This document shows positions 18,295 to 26,790 of a stretch of DNA of 64,000 nucleotides, one piece after another; positions within the stretch are counted from its first letter, which is position 1; every line of letters begins with the position of its first letter. The notes under the pieces were generated by a model that saw only the letters and a list, made by a program, of their open reading frames with translations, was not told where the DNA came from and made no database searches. Both the position numbers and the translations under genes were made by a program. The DNA comes from Candidatus Thiosymbion ectosymbiont of Catanema sp. Cochon2018 (GTDB lineage: Bacteria; Pseudomonadota; Gammaproteobacteria; Chromatiales; Chromatiaceae), in assembly GCA_011392765.1 (NCBI GenBank), contig WYCW01000002.1, positions 218,917 to 282,916 on the forward strand. The letters are read 5' to 3'.

Positions 18295-18924
18295 ATGGCA
18301 CAGTTCTTCGAAATGCATCCCCAGGACCCCCAGCCGCGCCTGATTCGGCGGTCGGTAGAGATACTGTTGGAAGGGGGAGTGATCGTCTATCCCACCGACT
18401 CCTCCTACGCCCTGGGGTGCCGGATCGGCGAAAAACCGGCGCTGGACCGTATCCGCTCCATCCGCGAGTTGGACGCCAAACACAACTTCACCCTGGTCTG
18501 CCGCGACCTCTCGGAGATCACCACCTACGCCCGCATCGACAACCAGGCGTTCCGATTGCTCAAAAACCTCACGCCCGGCCCCTACACCTTCATCCATCAG
18601 GCGACCAAGCAGGTACCGCGGCGTCTCCTGCACCCGCGGCGCAAGACCATCGGCATCCGGGTGCCGGACAATGTCATCTGCCGGGCACTGCTCACGGAGC
18701 TGGACCAACCGATCCTGAGCACAACCTTGCTGTTGCCCCTGGACGACATGCCTCTCACCGACCCCTACCGGATACGCGAGTTGCTGGACCAGCAAGTCGA
18801 CCTGGTAATCGACGGCGGCTTCTGCGGCCTGGAGCCGACGACGGTGGTAGACATGACCCAGGAGCCGCCGGTGGTTTTACGGCAGGGCAAGGGCGATGCC
18901 TCTCGGTTCGGGGGAACTGAGTAG
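18295..18924 (+). CDS. yciO: YciO family protein (Sua5/YciO/YrdC superfamily)
   Basis: A 209-residue protein very close to E. coli YciO along its length: MAQFFEMHPQDPQPRLI at the start, GGVIVYPTDSSYALGC, HNFTLVCRDLSEITTY, RKTIGIRVPDN and DLVIDGGFCG. The YrdC-like fold binds RNA and nucleotides. Its relatives Sua5/TsaC make threonylcarbamoyl-AMP for tRNA t6A; the role of YciO itself is less clear. ATG 18295 is chosen from the match to E. coli; an ATG 9 bp upstream is possible. Genetic partner of rnm in other genomes. Confidence 0.92.
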   Translation: MAQFFEMHPQDPQPRLIRRSVEILLEGGVIVYPTDSSYALGCRIGEKPALDRIRSIRELDAKHNFTLVCRDLSEITTYARIDNQAFRLLKNLTPGPYTFIHQATKQVPRRLLHPRRKTIGIRVPDNVICRALLTELDQPILSTTLLLPLDDMPLTDPYRIRELLDQQVDLVIDGGFCGLEPTTVVDMTQEPPVVLRQGKGDASRFGGTE

Positions 18925-19285
18925 CGCAGGCGTCCCGCCTGCTGAATGCGGAGTGATGAGGGGGATGACTGCTCCCGAATCAATGGGGTCAGACTCTGAA
19001 GTATCCCCGCAAATCAGCCCGCGTAGGTTGGGCAAAGCCTGTAGGATGCGGTGAGCGTGTGTTGTCCTTTCCGGACTGCACCACCGCCAGGCGCGAACCG
19101 CATCTGTGGACGGCAGGCGTGCCCAACAAGGTGTTGGGCTGAGAAACTGTCTGGTTAAAAGCAGTCCTGAATGATTCGGCGCAGTTTGGAGGACCGGATT
19201 TTCTTTATCCACGGATTACGCAGATTCCCGCAGATTAAGAACGAAATAATCTTTTGCAAAGGGCAAAAGGACACAGTGCATAGGG
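18925..19285. repeat. Repeat-filled intergenic region after yciO
   Basis: No gene is seen. It holds a GTAGCGCAGGCGTCCCGCCT fragment, a GTAGGTTGGGCAAAG arm, and at 19146-19252 an inverted partial copy of the 262-bp unit. That copy runs into the 3' flank (19252-19294) shared with the second DGR target. Confidence 0.75.
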
Positions 19286-20344
19286 TCATAACGCCCTGGC
19301 GAGACGAAAACCGAGGTCGTTGAGCGCTTCGTCGGACGTGTACCAGTTTCGGAACGCCGACCGGAGGTACTGTGGTTGGAAGGACCAGCCACCGCCGCGA
19401 ACCACACGCCGGGAACAGTCGCCGCCGTTCTCTTTACCCCAAGCGCTGCCATCCACGGGGGCACCTTCGTAATCGGCGTGCCAACAATCGGCCGTCCATT
19501 CCCAGACATTGCCCAGCATATCGAAAAGGCCGAAACCATTGGGCCGAAAGCTCGCTATCGGAGCCGTGAATACGAATCCATCCCGGCAGTTGTTCGTAAC
19601 CCAATCCGGAAAGCGCTCCTTCGCGTCCAGATCGGCCCCATTGGCAAATGTGCACATTTGTTTCTCTTCCGGGTCATCTCCCCAATAACGGCGCGGTGTC
19701 GGCCCCGGCACGCTCGTCGCGCGCACGCCCCGCGCGGCGTATTCCCACTCCGCCGCGCTGGGGAGGCGATAACGGTGGCCGGTGCGCAGGCTCAGCCAAT
19801 GGGCGTAGGCGCGGGCGTCGTTCCAGCTCACGCACACCACCGGGTGCCGTTCCGTCTGGGGGAAACCGGGATTACGCCAATCACGATCCCGACGGGATTC
19901 CCCACCGCTCCCGTCATCCTTGAGCACGGTACATCCCTGGCCCCGTTCGGCATCGGTACGGTAGTCGGTATCCTCGACGAAGGCGCGGAATTCCCCGACC
20001 GTTACCTCGCAGCGACCGATCGCAAATGGCGTCACCACACTGACCCCGTGCTGCGGGCCTTCACCCGGGTCACGCCCTTGTTCATTCGCGGGCGAGCCCA
20101 TGAGAAAGCGCCCGGCGGCAATGACCGCCAACTCCGGGCCCGCGCCGGTTTGGACACGGCAGGGTTGGGTAGAAAACGCCGGAGATTGGGGTGGTACCGA
20201 GTCATCTTGCGCCGCCAGCGGGAGAGAGACGCCCATGCCGCCCAGCAGCAGGGCGGCTACAGCCTTGAAAAACGCCCAGGGCCTTCGGCTTGGCCTACCA
20301 GCCCCGGGCGCCGCGTTCCCTGCCCTTCTCTTCGGCCTTCGCAT
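19286..20344 (-). CDS. DGR target 1: exported SUMF/C-type-lectin-fold protein with variable C-terminus
   Basis: A 352-residue protein with a basic N-region and a hydrophobic stretch ending LPLAAQDD, so exported by Sec or, given SRRPWAFF, possibly Tat. A SUMF (formylglycine-generating-enzyme-like) domain follows from about residue 70: AAGRFLMGSP, HPVVCVSWNDARAYAHWL and LPSAAEWEYAARG. The last 30 residues are the DGR variable region (WSFQPQY...DEALND). The usual catalytic cysteine near GGxW and in GFRC is absent (GFRL), so it is a binding scaffold, not an enzyme. ATG 20344 is a choice; ATGs at 20374 and 20401 also fit. The frame continues open upstream through the template and RT debris. Confidence 0.85.
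   Translation of the reverse strand: MRRPKRRAGNAAPGAGRPSRRPWAFFKAVAALLLGGMGVSLPLAAQDDSVPPQSPAFSTQPCRVQTGAGPELAVIAAGRFLMGSPANEQGRDPGEGPQHGVSVVTPFAIGRCEVTVGEFRAFVEDTDYRTDAERGQGCTVLKDDGSGGESRRDRDWRNPGFPQTERHPVVCVSWNDARAYAHWLSLRTGHRYRLPSAAEWEYAARGVRATSVPGPTPRRYWGDDPEEKQMCTFANGADLDAKERFPDWVTNNCRDGFVFTAPIASFRPNGFGLFDMLGNVWEWTADCWHADYEGAPVDGSAWGKENGGDCSRRVVRGGGWSFQPQYLRSAFRNWYTSDEALNDLGFRLARAL
19295..19413 (-). repeat. DGR variable region VR1
   Basis: The 3' end of target 1. Compared with the template at 20439-20557, the 74-bp core has 13 substitutions, all at positions that are A in the template sense strand (for example AAC to TCC, TTC, TAC, CTC or GAC, and AGG to TGG). The invariant codons CTC CGG TCG GCG and the GGTTTTCGTCTCGCC end are unchanged. 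One further G/C difference occurs at the outermost 5' edge. Confidence 0.97.
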
Positions 20345-20438
20345 TCCTGAACGAGGCACCGGAAACCGGGCCATGGGCACCCGCGGATACGCCCGACGCA
20401 TCCGTAAATGCGCCGGCTCCGACCCTTGGGGCAGGCGT

Positions 20439-20557
20439 CCTGGCGAGACGAAAACCGAGGTTGTTGTTCGCTTCGTCGGTCGTGTTCCTGTTTCGGTTCG
20501 CCGACCGGAGGTTCTGTGGTTGGTTGTTCCAGCCACCGCCGCGAACCACACGCCCGG
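20439..20557 (-). repeat. DGR template repeat (TR)
   Basis: Read on the minus strand it encodes GGGWNNQPQN, LRSANRNRNT and DEANNNLGFR, with ten AAC (Asn) codons, the classic adenine-rich template. The copies at 19295-19413 and 21570-21688 match it everywhere except at adenines (13 and 17 changes). The TR is not part of either target: past CGGGCGTGTGG on its 5' side and past CGCCAGGACG on its 3' side the similarity ends. About 28 bp upstream of it (minus strand) lies an RT fragment. Confidence 0.97.
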
Positions 20558-20584
20558 TCTCCGTACGACCCGGTTCCCGAGGGT

Positions 20585-20767
20585 AAAGCATATCGGAGAC
20601 AGCACGGGTTCCACCGGATTCATCAAGGCGTGGTGCACCACGCGATCGGCGAACGGCGCCGCGGCAATGGTGCGCGGTTTTCGGTCATAGATATTCTCGA
20701 TCAGATTTTCCAGTACTGCGAGCATTCCCGACTCGATATGTTTTCCCAGGATATAACGCAATGCCAT
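20585..20767 (-). pseudogene. DGR reverse transcriptase remnant
   Basis: About 60 codons in the same orientation as the template. The stretch KPRTIAAAPFADRVVHHALM, continued by NPVEPVL, is the highly characteristic early block of DGR reverse transcriptases (family form KPRxIxAAPFRDRVVHHAL followed by xxxEP). A full RT needs about 300-400 residues including the YxDD catalytic motif; here sequence jumps to the TR after VEPVL, and upstream residues (MALRYILGKHIESGMLAV) are not clearly RT. It must be inactive by itself. Confidence 0.88.
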
Positions 20768-20799
20768 TAAGTTAAGCGTCACCGACACCGCCCTCTCCC

Positions 20800-21480
20800 C
20801 AACCCCTCTCCCGGCCGAGGGTGTCGCAAAAGTCCTTCCAGGGGGGCTGTTGATAGAAATCCGCATGTTCCTTCGGGGCTACCTATCGAACCACAGAGAA
20901 CACAGAGTGAGCCTACTCTCTTCTCGGTGTTCTCTGTGCCCTCTGTGGTTTAAATTCCGTAGGCCAGCAGCTAACACCACTGTCTTTACGATACCCTCCC
21001 GCCGGGAGGGTATCGCAGAAGCCCATCCGTGGGGCGTAGCGCAGGCGTCCCCGCCTGCATTTTTCGATGCAGGCGAGGACGCCTGCGCTACTTTTACGAC
21101 ACCCTCGCCGGGAGAGGGGCTTTGAGGCTTAGAGGCTGTCTAAAAACTAACACATCGATTTTAAATCGGTAGGCTGGGGGGCAAAGAACGAAACCCAACT
21201 TTGGTTATTGCTGGGTTTTGGCCGTCCCTGGCCGCAACCCAGCCTACAGCTAACATATTGATTTTAAATCGGTAGGCTGGGGGGCAAAGAACGAACCCCA
21301 GCTTTGGTTATTGCTGGGTTTTGGCCATCCCTGGCCACAACCCAGCCTACAGCTAACCTATTGATTTTAAATCGGTAGGCTGGGTTGAGGAACGAAACCC
21401 AGCAAACCAGCCTTGCCCGTAAAAGCTGGGTTTCGTTCCTCGACCCAGCCTAGGGTCTCCGGTCTTTTTCAGGCAGCTTC
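20800..21480. repeat. Cluster of palindromic repeats between the DGR parts
   Basis: No gene. In order: an AACCACAGAGAACACAGAG hairpin (20890-20951), a GTAGCGCAGGCGTCC / GGACGCCTGCGCTAC hairpin (21036-21091), and about two and a half tandem copies of a unit of about 100 bp beginning GATTTTAAATCGGTAGGCTG (21158-21450) with facing GGGTTTTGGCC and GGCCACAACCC arms. A related unit occurs at 33737-33841. Confidence 0.8.
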
Positions 21481-21507
21481 TTCACATGGCCGCCAAAAAA
21501 ATCGCGA

Positions 21508-21530
21508 AAATCCGCGCTGCGCGCGGATTT
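21508..21530. repeat. Perfect hairpin 3' of VR2
   Basis: A 10-bp perfect stem (AAATCCGCGC / GCGCGGATTT) with a 3-nt loop lies about 30 bp beyond the stop codon of DGR target 2. In known DGRs a hairpin or cruciform just downstream of the variable region aids homing. A terminator role is also possible, but no T-run follows immediately. Confidence 0.6.
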
Positions 21531-21560
21531 GCAAAGGGCGAAAGGACACAGCACACAGGG

Positions 21561-24500
21561 TCACAACTCCCTGGCGAGACGAAAACCGAGGAAGTCGTAC
21601 GCATCGACGGACGAGAACCTGTACCGGATCGCCGACCGGAGGTACAGTGGTCGGTTGTACCAGCCACCGCCGCGAACCACACGCCCGGAACAGTCGCCGC
21701 CGTTCTCTTTACCCCAGGCGTTGCCGTCGGAGGGGGCATCCTCATAGTCCTTGTGCCAACAATCCTGGGTCCACTCCCAGACATTGCCGGCGACCTCATG
21801 AAGCCCCCAGGGATTGGCCGACAGGCTGCCGGCGGGGACCGTTTTTCCCCGGTAGACCCCGGTCTCGGCCCCGCAGCCGTTGTAATCATAGTTGCCGCTG
21901 TAGTTGGCTTGGTCGGTGTGGATGCAGTCGCCGGTCCAAAAGGGGGTCCGGGTACCGGCTCGAGCGGCGTACTCCCACTCGGCCTCGGTCGACAGGCGGT
22001 AGGTTGCTCCCGTTTCCCGGCTCAGCCATTCGGCATAGGCCCGAGCGTCGTCCCAGCTCACATTGATTACCGGGCGTTTGCCACGGCCCCAACCCTCGTC
22101 GTCCGGCTTCTTGCGCCCGGTGGCACGGGCAAAGCGGTCATAGTCCGCGAAGGTCACCTCGGTTATACCCAGGGCAAAGGGCCGCGGGATGCGTACCCGA
22201 TGTTGCGGGCCTTCGTCTCCATCGCGCCCCGGTTCGTCCGTGGGCGAACCCATCAGAAACTCCCCGGCAGGGATGACGATCATCTCCGGGCCCTTGCCGC
22301 CGCTTGCCAGGGAATCCCGGAAACGACTGAAGGGGGCTTTATCAGCGATGACAGCAATGAGTCGGTCCGGATCGCCGAAGAGCTGTCTTTCTTCAGGAGA
22401 CAATTCACGTGCCGTCTTTCCGCCGGAGAACGGGTTTCGCACCGAGACGGTCGGGTCGGCGGCGGCATCTCCGGCCAGCCGCACCAGGATGGGATTGCCC
22501 GGAACCGCATCGGCAGCGGCCATGGCTTGGACATCGATCTCCGCCGGTGATCGGTGGTCGAAATAAGCAAGCCGTGCGGCAATGGCCCGGGCGGCCTGTT
22601 GAGTAGCGTCAGTGGCATCGGGGCCATACCCGATGCGATGGTCGGCGCCGGAAAGCCGGGACAGGCGTTCTTCCACTTCCGGCTCCAATGTCACCTGGGT
22701 AAAGCCGTAGCGCGCCAGACTGGCCCGGAGACTCGCGGCGAGCATCCGGTTCTGCGCATCGGCGACGATGGCAAACTCCTGTCCCTGGTTGGCGGCGACC
22801 CGGTACGCCAGCACCCAATCCTCGGCCAGGGTGCGCACAGGACCCGCCTGCCACAGGCCAGCGGCGACCAACCCGAACAGCAGCACGCCGGCGCATGCCT
22901 TCAGAAGCGGCCCCAAAAACAATTGCCATTTCCCAGCCGGCAACCGGTATCCGATCCAGCGGGGCAGGGTGAAATCCCACAGGCCGAGCCGTCCGCCCAG
23001 GACCAGGTTGGCGAAAACGGCGTCCTTTATCGGGCTGTATTCGGGCGCGCGGGCGATAAGCCCTTCCAGCCAATCCCGCCAACCCCTCTCGCGCCGGGGA
23101 CGTCTCTCGGGAACCCGGAACGGCAATTGGATGGCCATGCCGCCTGCGGTTGTGGCCCGCAGGCGCAACAGGTCTTGAAACTCCTGCCGAATGGCCCGGC
23201 GCTGCCGGCGCGGCAGGCGGCGCAACAGATAAATGCGAAACCACTCCGGCAACCAACCGATGCGGGACCAGGCGAGTTGCGCTAGTTTTATCAGGCGTTG
23301 CTCGCGCCGTTCGGGGGTGCCCTCGGGTGTAGCGTCCGGGAACAGGCGACTGTCCAAGATCCGGGTCAGTCCCCAGTGCAGGGCCGGATACACCGCCATG
23401 GCACTCAGCAGGAAATAGCCGTCTTCCCTCAAATAACGGCGCAACGCGGCTAGGTCCGCCCGGAACTCGCCGGGTCTGGGGCGCCGCCACCAGAGAAGCG
23501 AATGGCGGTCCTGGAAGGGGGCGGGCGGCGAGATCGAGCGCCGCTGGGTCTCGGTGGGCTGGGGGAGCTCCGTGAGCTGGGAACTGATGGCCCGAATGCC
23601 TGCGCTGGTCAAGGGTTCGGCATAAAATCCCGCCGCCGTCAGCACCCCGAGCCAGGCCGGGTGGGGATCGCGGGTACTCAACAGCCCCCGCCGCGGCCAG
23701 CAGGTCAGAGCGTTGGCCGCGGCGGTCAGATGGGTCCCCAGGTTGGTAAGCAGGGCATTGGGGTCGCCGATCAGCAACAGACGGGCATGGGGGTACTGAT
23801 GGAAGAGCCCTTCCACCCCGCCCGGCACGACCTGGCCGGTGTCGTCGACAAAGCCGTTGGGCGCCCCCTGGTAGCTATAGACGAAGACCTCGTAGCCCTG
23901 TTGGCGCAGGTGTTCGGCGACCAGCCGGCCCAAATCCGCCAGCAGATCCTTGGGGTCCCTGGTATCGATGAGCACCAGGACCTCCGGCACGAAACGCCGG
24001 TTACGCCGGATGGGATCAAAGAACCCGGCCCGGCGGATCGAGGCAGCGACCGTGGCCCTGGTATCCAGGGAACGACCGGGAATCTCGATGGGCTGGTGCA
24101 GACGCCGCAGGGCATCCCGTACCGGGGGAGAGGCGAACAGGGGTTGACTGTCCGTATGAATTGCCAGGGACCTCAGGGGGTCCCGTTCGGAATCCTCGGC
24201 GCGACGCAGGACATAACGTCGCCGCAACCAGATCCATATCAGCCAGGCCAAGGCGATGGGGATCCCCAGCCAGGGCAGGAGCTTGCCCAATACCTCAAGA
24301 TAGGCGGCGTCTTGTGGATCGAAGATTGGCCTCTCCGGCAATGCGCGGGGCGGCAGTGGCTTAAGCGGCAGCTGCAAATAGCTATCGGAGGGTAATGCCG
24401 TGGAGGGATTGGAAGCTGCTGGTTCAGGCGGCCGCCCTACGCGAGAGCCGGGTAGTGCCTGACCAACGCCGGGTTGGGAAACCGCTGATGTAGGCGGCTT

Positions 24501-25037
24501 TACGGAGTAGGGTGGGACCTGGCTAATGTCGGGTGATTGAAAAGCTGCTGGTGTAGTCGGTCCTCCAGGTAGCTCTGTGACCGATGGCTCCAGCAGCAAG
24601 AGACCGGCTGTGAGAAATAACAGGGGAAATGAGACGGCAAGTGCCGCCAGGGGCCAGCGGCGGAAGGGAGACAGCGGGGGTTTGCCGAGTTCCGGCGAGG
24701 ATGAAGCAGCCGGTTCCGCATAGGGAGAAACATCCGGTTCGGCCGCCGGCAGACCGGCCCCCCGACCCTCGTCCACCCAGGCGTCGAAACAATCATCGAA
24801 GGCTACGGACTCTTCGGGGTTGCGGCAAAACAAAGGCCGGATGAATTTGCGAAGTTCCCGGATCTCCTGGGGCAGTCGTCCTTCCTGGTAGAAGCGAAAC
24901 AGGAGGTCGTGGAGATTCAACCAGCGATCGGGACCGGTGGCAAACCCCGCCGCCGCCAACTGATTTTGCAGCGCCGGCAGCCGCTCCATCCAGGGGGACA
25001 GGGAGTGTCGGTGCGGGATCTCGGGACAAGGCGGCAT
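21561..25037 (-). CDS. DGR target 2: membrane vWA-like / SUMF protein of a MoxR-linked conflict module
   Basis: 1158 residues. Residues 1-90 form a helical domain; TM segments lie near 129-149, 255-272 and 705-725. Between the second and third is a vWA-like domain beginning PEVLVLIDTRDPKD (about 352-365) with HARLLLIGDPNALL; the MIDAS is altered (DTRDP rather than DxSxS). Residues 917-1158 are a SUMF domain: MIVIPAGEFLMGSP, PVINVSWDDARAYAEWL, TEAEWEYAAR and GNVWEWTQDCW, ending in variable region VR2 (WYNRPLY...VDAYDF). No catalytic Cys in the GFRL terminus. It follows moxR in the same direction after a 245-bp gap. Likely a ligand sensor at the envelope. Confidence 0.85.
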   Translation of the reverse strand: MPPCPEIPHRHSLSPWMERLPALQNQLAAAGFATGPDRWLNLHDLLFRFYQEGRLPQEIRELRKFIRPLFCRNPEESVAFDDCFDAWVDEGRGAGLPAAEPDVSPYAEPAASSSPELGKPPLSPFRRWPLAALAVSFPLLFLTAGLLLLEPSVTELPGGPTTPAAFQSPDISQVPPYSVKPPTSAVSQPGVGQALPGSRVGRPPEPAASNPSTALPSDSYLQLPLKPLPPRALPERPIFDPQDAAYLEVLGKLLPWLGIPIALAWLIWIWLRRRYVLRRAEDSERDPLRSLAIHTDSQPLFASPPVRDALRRLHQPIEIPGRSLDTRATVAASIRRAGFFDPIRRNRRFVPEVLVLIDTRDPKDLLADLGRLVAEHLRQQGYEVFVYSYQGAPNGFVDDTGQVVPGGVEGLFHQYPHARLLLIGDPNALLTNLGTHLTAAANALTCWPRRGLLSTRDPHPAWLGVLTAAGFYAEPLTSAGIRAISSQLTELPQPTETQRRSISPPAPFQDRHSLLWWRRPRPGEFRADLAALRRYLREDGYFLLSAMAVYPALHWGLTRILDSRLFPDATPEGTPERREQRLIKLAQLAWSRIGWLPEWFRIYLLRRLPRRQRRAIRQEFQDLLRLRATTAGGMAIQLPFRVPERRPRRERGWRDWLEGLIARAPEYSPIKDAVFANLVLGGRLGLWDFTLPRWIGYRLPAGKWQLFLGPLLKACAGVLLFGLVAAGLWQAGPVRTLAEDWVLAYRVAANQGQEFAIVADAQNRMLAASLRASLARYGFTQVTLEPEVEERLSRLSGADHRIGYGPDATDATQQAARAIAARLAYFDHRSPAEIDVQAMAAADAVPGNPILVRLAGDAAADPTVSVRNPFSGGKTARELSPEERQLFGDPDRLIAVIADKAPFSRFRDSLASGGKGPEMIVIPAGEFLMGSPTDEPGRDGDEGPQHRVRIPRPFALGITEVTFADYDRFARATGRKKPDDEGWGRGKRPVINVSWDDARAYAEWLSRETGATYRLSTEAEWEYAARAGTRTPFWTGDCIHTDQANYSGNYDYNGCGAETGVYRGKTVPAGSLSANPWGLHEVAGNVWEWTQDCWHKDYEDAPSDGNAWGKENGGDCSGRVVRGGGWYNRPLYLRSAIRYRFSSVDAYDFLGFRLAREL
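21570..21688 (-). repeat. DGR variable region VR2
   Basis: The 3' end of target 2. Compared with the template there are 17 substitutions in the 74-bp core, all at template adenines (for example AAC to TAC, ATC, TTC or GAC; CAG to CTG; GAC to GTC; GAA to GAT). It differs from VR1 at most of these sites. The 3' flank beyond the stop (21527-21569) is about 85% alike between VR1 and VR2 but absent from the TR. Confidence 0.97.
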
Positions 25038-25153
25038 GGGATTTGCCTAGGAACGGATCACTAAAAAGTTATCCATTTTTTGAATCGTCACCTAGTACGG
25101 ATGCTTTCAACTGCCGATGACATTGAACCGGCAGGATTCGCATGGAAGATTTA

Positions 25154-25252
25154 GCCGCAAATAAACGCAAATGAACGCAAACGGGATCAGAAATCGCCGA
25201 TGATGGCAGGCCGATTGCGACCGATTTGCGTCTATTCGCATTCATTTGCGGC
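25154..25252. repeat. Hairpin repeat between target 2 and moxR
   Basis: Facing arms GCCGCAAATAAACGCAAATG and CATTCATTTGCGGC enclose about 55 bp. The sequence GTTATCCATTTTTTGAATCG (25068-25087) just before it recurs in part near 60825 and 61142. No ORF. Confidence 0.75.
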
Positions 25253-25282
25253 AAAAAAAAGATTTCCATGCGCGGGGTGAGA

Positions 25283-26428
25283 TCATTTGTTCTTTCCACT
25301 TCTTTGTTTTTTCCATTCCTCGATGATCTTGTCGGCCTGCTTCTGATCGTCTTTCTGCTTCAACAGCAGGCAGCGTACACTCAAGGAGAGAAAACCGGGA
25401 TCCAGCTCCATCAGCCGCTTTCCCGGCGTTGGATCCTGGCGTAACAGATAATCCAGCCAGTTCAGGAGCTCGGCCATGGAGGGATTGCGGTCCGGTCGAT
25501 AATCCCCGCGGATGGATTTGAACAGGGAGATGGCGTCGTGGACGAGGTTATCCTGTTGGTCGCGATAGCGGTCATAAAAACGCCGTTCTACGATGTCTTC
25601 CACCGTAACCCTATCCACCGGGACCGCCTTGGCATCCTCCTTGGGGTCGTCCCTAAAGGGCGGAAAGGGCACATGGAAATAGATGCAACGACGCAGGAAT
25701 GCCTCGGGCAGGGCCTTCTCGGAGTTGCTGGTGATGATGACCAGGGGATCCAGGCGGGCTTCCTGGTCTCCTTTTTCGGGTCTCGGCAGGCCGATCCGTA
25801 TTTCGCGTTGCAGGGCGATCTCGAGCTCGGGGATATGAAACTCGCCCTGATCGATCTCGGCCAGGAGGTCGTTGGGCACATCCCGCGGGGCCTTGTCGAT
25901 CTCGTCGATCAAGACCACCGACCGGCGTGGGGCCTGTTCATAGTCCGGCAGTTGTTCCTTGATCCGGGTCTCGTCGAGACCCAATACCTCCCGCGCCAGA
26001 TTGCCACCTCTGGCGTAGAGCAGGGCCTTGCCCAGGGCCTCCAGGTGCAGGAACCGCGGCGCCAACTCTTTTTCTGCGGTGCCCTGGTCGCGAGAGGTGT
26101 TATAGCGACCGATGAGGTCATAGCGATAGAAGAGGTCCTGGGCCTGGGTGTCGGATTTGACGACGAACTCCAAGGGTTTGCCCATTCCCAGCTCCCAGGC
26201 GATGCTGTCGGCGAGGCGCGACTTCCCGGAGCCGGGGTCCCCGGTGAGCAACAAGGGCATTCCCAGGGTGGCCGCCACATTCACCGCCGCGGCGAGATCC
26301 GAAGAGGCGAGATAACCGGCGGGGTCCGTAATGGCCCCTTTGTCGATTTCCGGCAGGCCTCGCCAGGCCTTTTCCGGTTTTTGCCGGCCTTCACCCTGAT
26401 AGCGGGCGACATGAGTGGTATCGGACAT
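25283..26428 (-). CDS. MoxR-family AAA+ ATPase
   Basis: A 381-residue MoxR-type AAA+ ATPase. Walker A is LLTGDPGSGKS (about residues 60-70), Walker B is SVVLIDEIDKA, sensor 1 is VIITSNSEKALP and the Arg finger region is AFLRRCIYF. Insert features (ELEIALQREIRIGLP) fit the MoxR branch. MoxR ATPases remodel or load vWA-domain proteins, and here the next gene downstream encodes a vWA-like/SUMF protein. The set iSTAND-MoxR-vWA resembles the vWA-MoxR-associated ternary conflict systems described in multicellular and large-genome bacteria. Intact. Confidence 0.9.
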   Translation of the reverse strand: MSDTTHVARYQGEGRQKPEKAWRGLPEIDKGAITDPAGYLASSDLAAAVNVAATLGMPLLLTGDPGSGKSRLADSIAWELGMGKPLEFVVKSDTQAQDLFYRYDLIGRYNTSRDQGTAEKELAPRFLHLEALGKALLYARGGNLAREVLGLDETRIKEQLPDYEQAPRRSVVLIDEIDKAPRDVPNDLLAEIDQGEFHIPELEIALQREIRIGLPRPEKGDQEARLDPLVIITSNSEKALPEAFLRRCIYFHVPFPPFRDDPKEDAKAVPVDRVTVEDIVERRFYDRYRDQQDNLVHDAISLFKSIRGDYRPDRNPSMAELLNWLDYLLRQDPTPGKRLMELDPGFLSLSVRCLLLKQKDDQKQADKIIEEWKKQRSGKNK

Positions 26429-26476
26429 GGGCGGTTCCTGATAAAGATGGATCTGAAGGGTGTCTTGGAAAATCTC

Positions 26477-26629
26477 AGAGCCTGTCTAAAAAGACAGTCT
26501 CTTAGTACCCCTTTGTGGCTTTGTGCCTTTGTGTGATGTTCTTCATTTCTCACACAAAGCCACGAAGACACGAAGAATTTTTCATTTTTAAATCAAGGTT
26601 TTAGACAGCCTCTCAAAGGTAAGGAGAGG
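26477..26629. repeat. Palindromic repeat upstream of moxR
   Basis: AGAGCCTGTCTAAAAAGACA and TTTTAGACAGCCTCTCAAAG flank facing arms TTTGTGGCTTTGTGCCTTTG and CACACAAAGCCACGAAGACA. It lies in the moxR promoter region. No gene. Confidence 0.75.
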
Positions 26630-26790
26630 CTAGTGCAGCATAGTAAAAATCCGGAGACCATTTCCTTTAGAACCACGGATGGACACGGATAAACACGGAT
26701 CATAATCCGTGTTTATCCGTGTCTGCCTCCGTGGTTCTTCTACAAGTTCAATTAACAAATGGCTTTAGGATTTCTACTACGCTGCACTAG
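26630..26790. mobile_element. MITE-like element, family 1 (second copy)
   Basis: 161 bp with CTAGTGCAGCATAGTAAAAA at one end and GGATTTCTACTACGCTGCAC-TAG at the other, and the same AACCACGGATGGACACGG palindrome inside as the copy at 3852-4056. Its last CTAG provides the stop codon (TAG on the minus strand, 26787-26789) of the iSTAND gene. Confidence 0.88.

Noticed and set aside
19286-20866. A single 526-residue SUMF protein reading from 20866
   Set aside because: Its first 155 residues cross the RT fragment and the template in a frame different from the template's natural one. The exported protein more likely starts at 20344-20401.
21486-22550. 354-codon plus-strand ORF opposite the SUMF end of DGR target 2
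   Set aside because: Its sequence is the antisense of conserved SUMF motifs; variation in VR2 makes sense only in the minus frame.
21561-25037. Active formylglycine-generating (sulfatase-modifying) enzyme
   Set aside because: The conserved cysteines near the C-terminus are missing and that region is the DGR variable patch, so a binding role is more likely.
25538-26536. 332-codon ORF opposite moxR
   Set aside because: Shadow frame of the MoxR gene with no family features.
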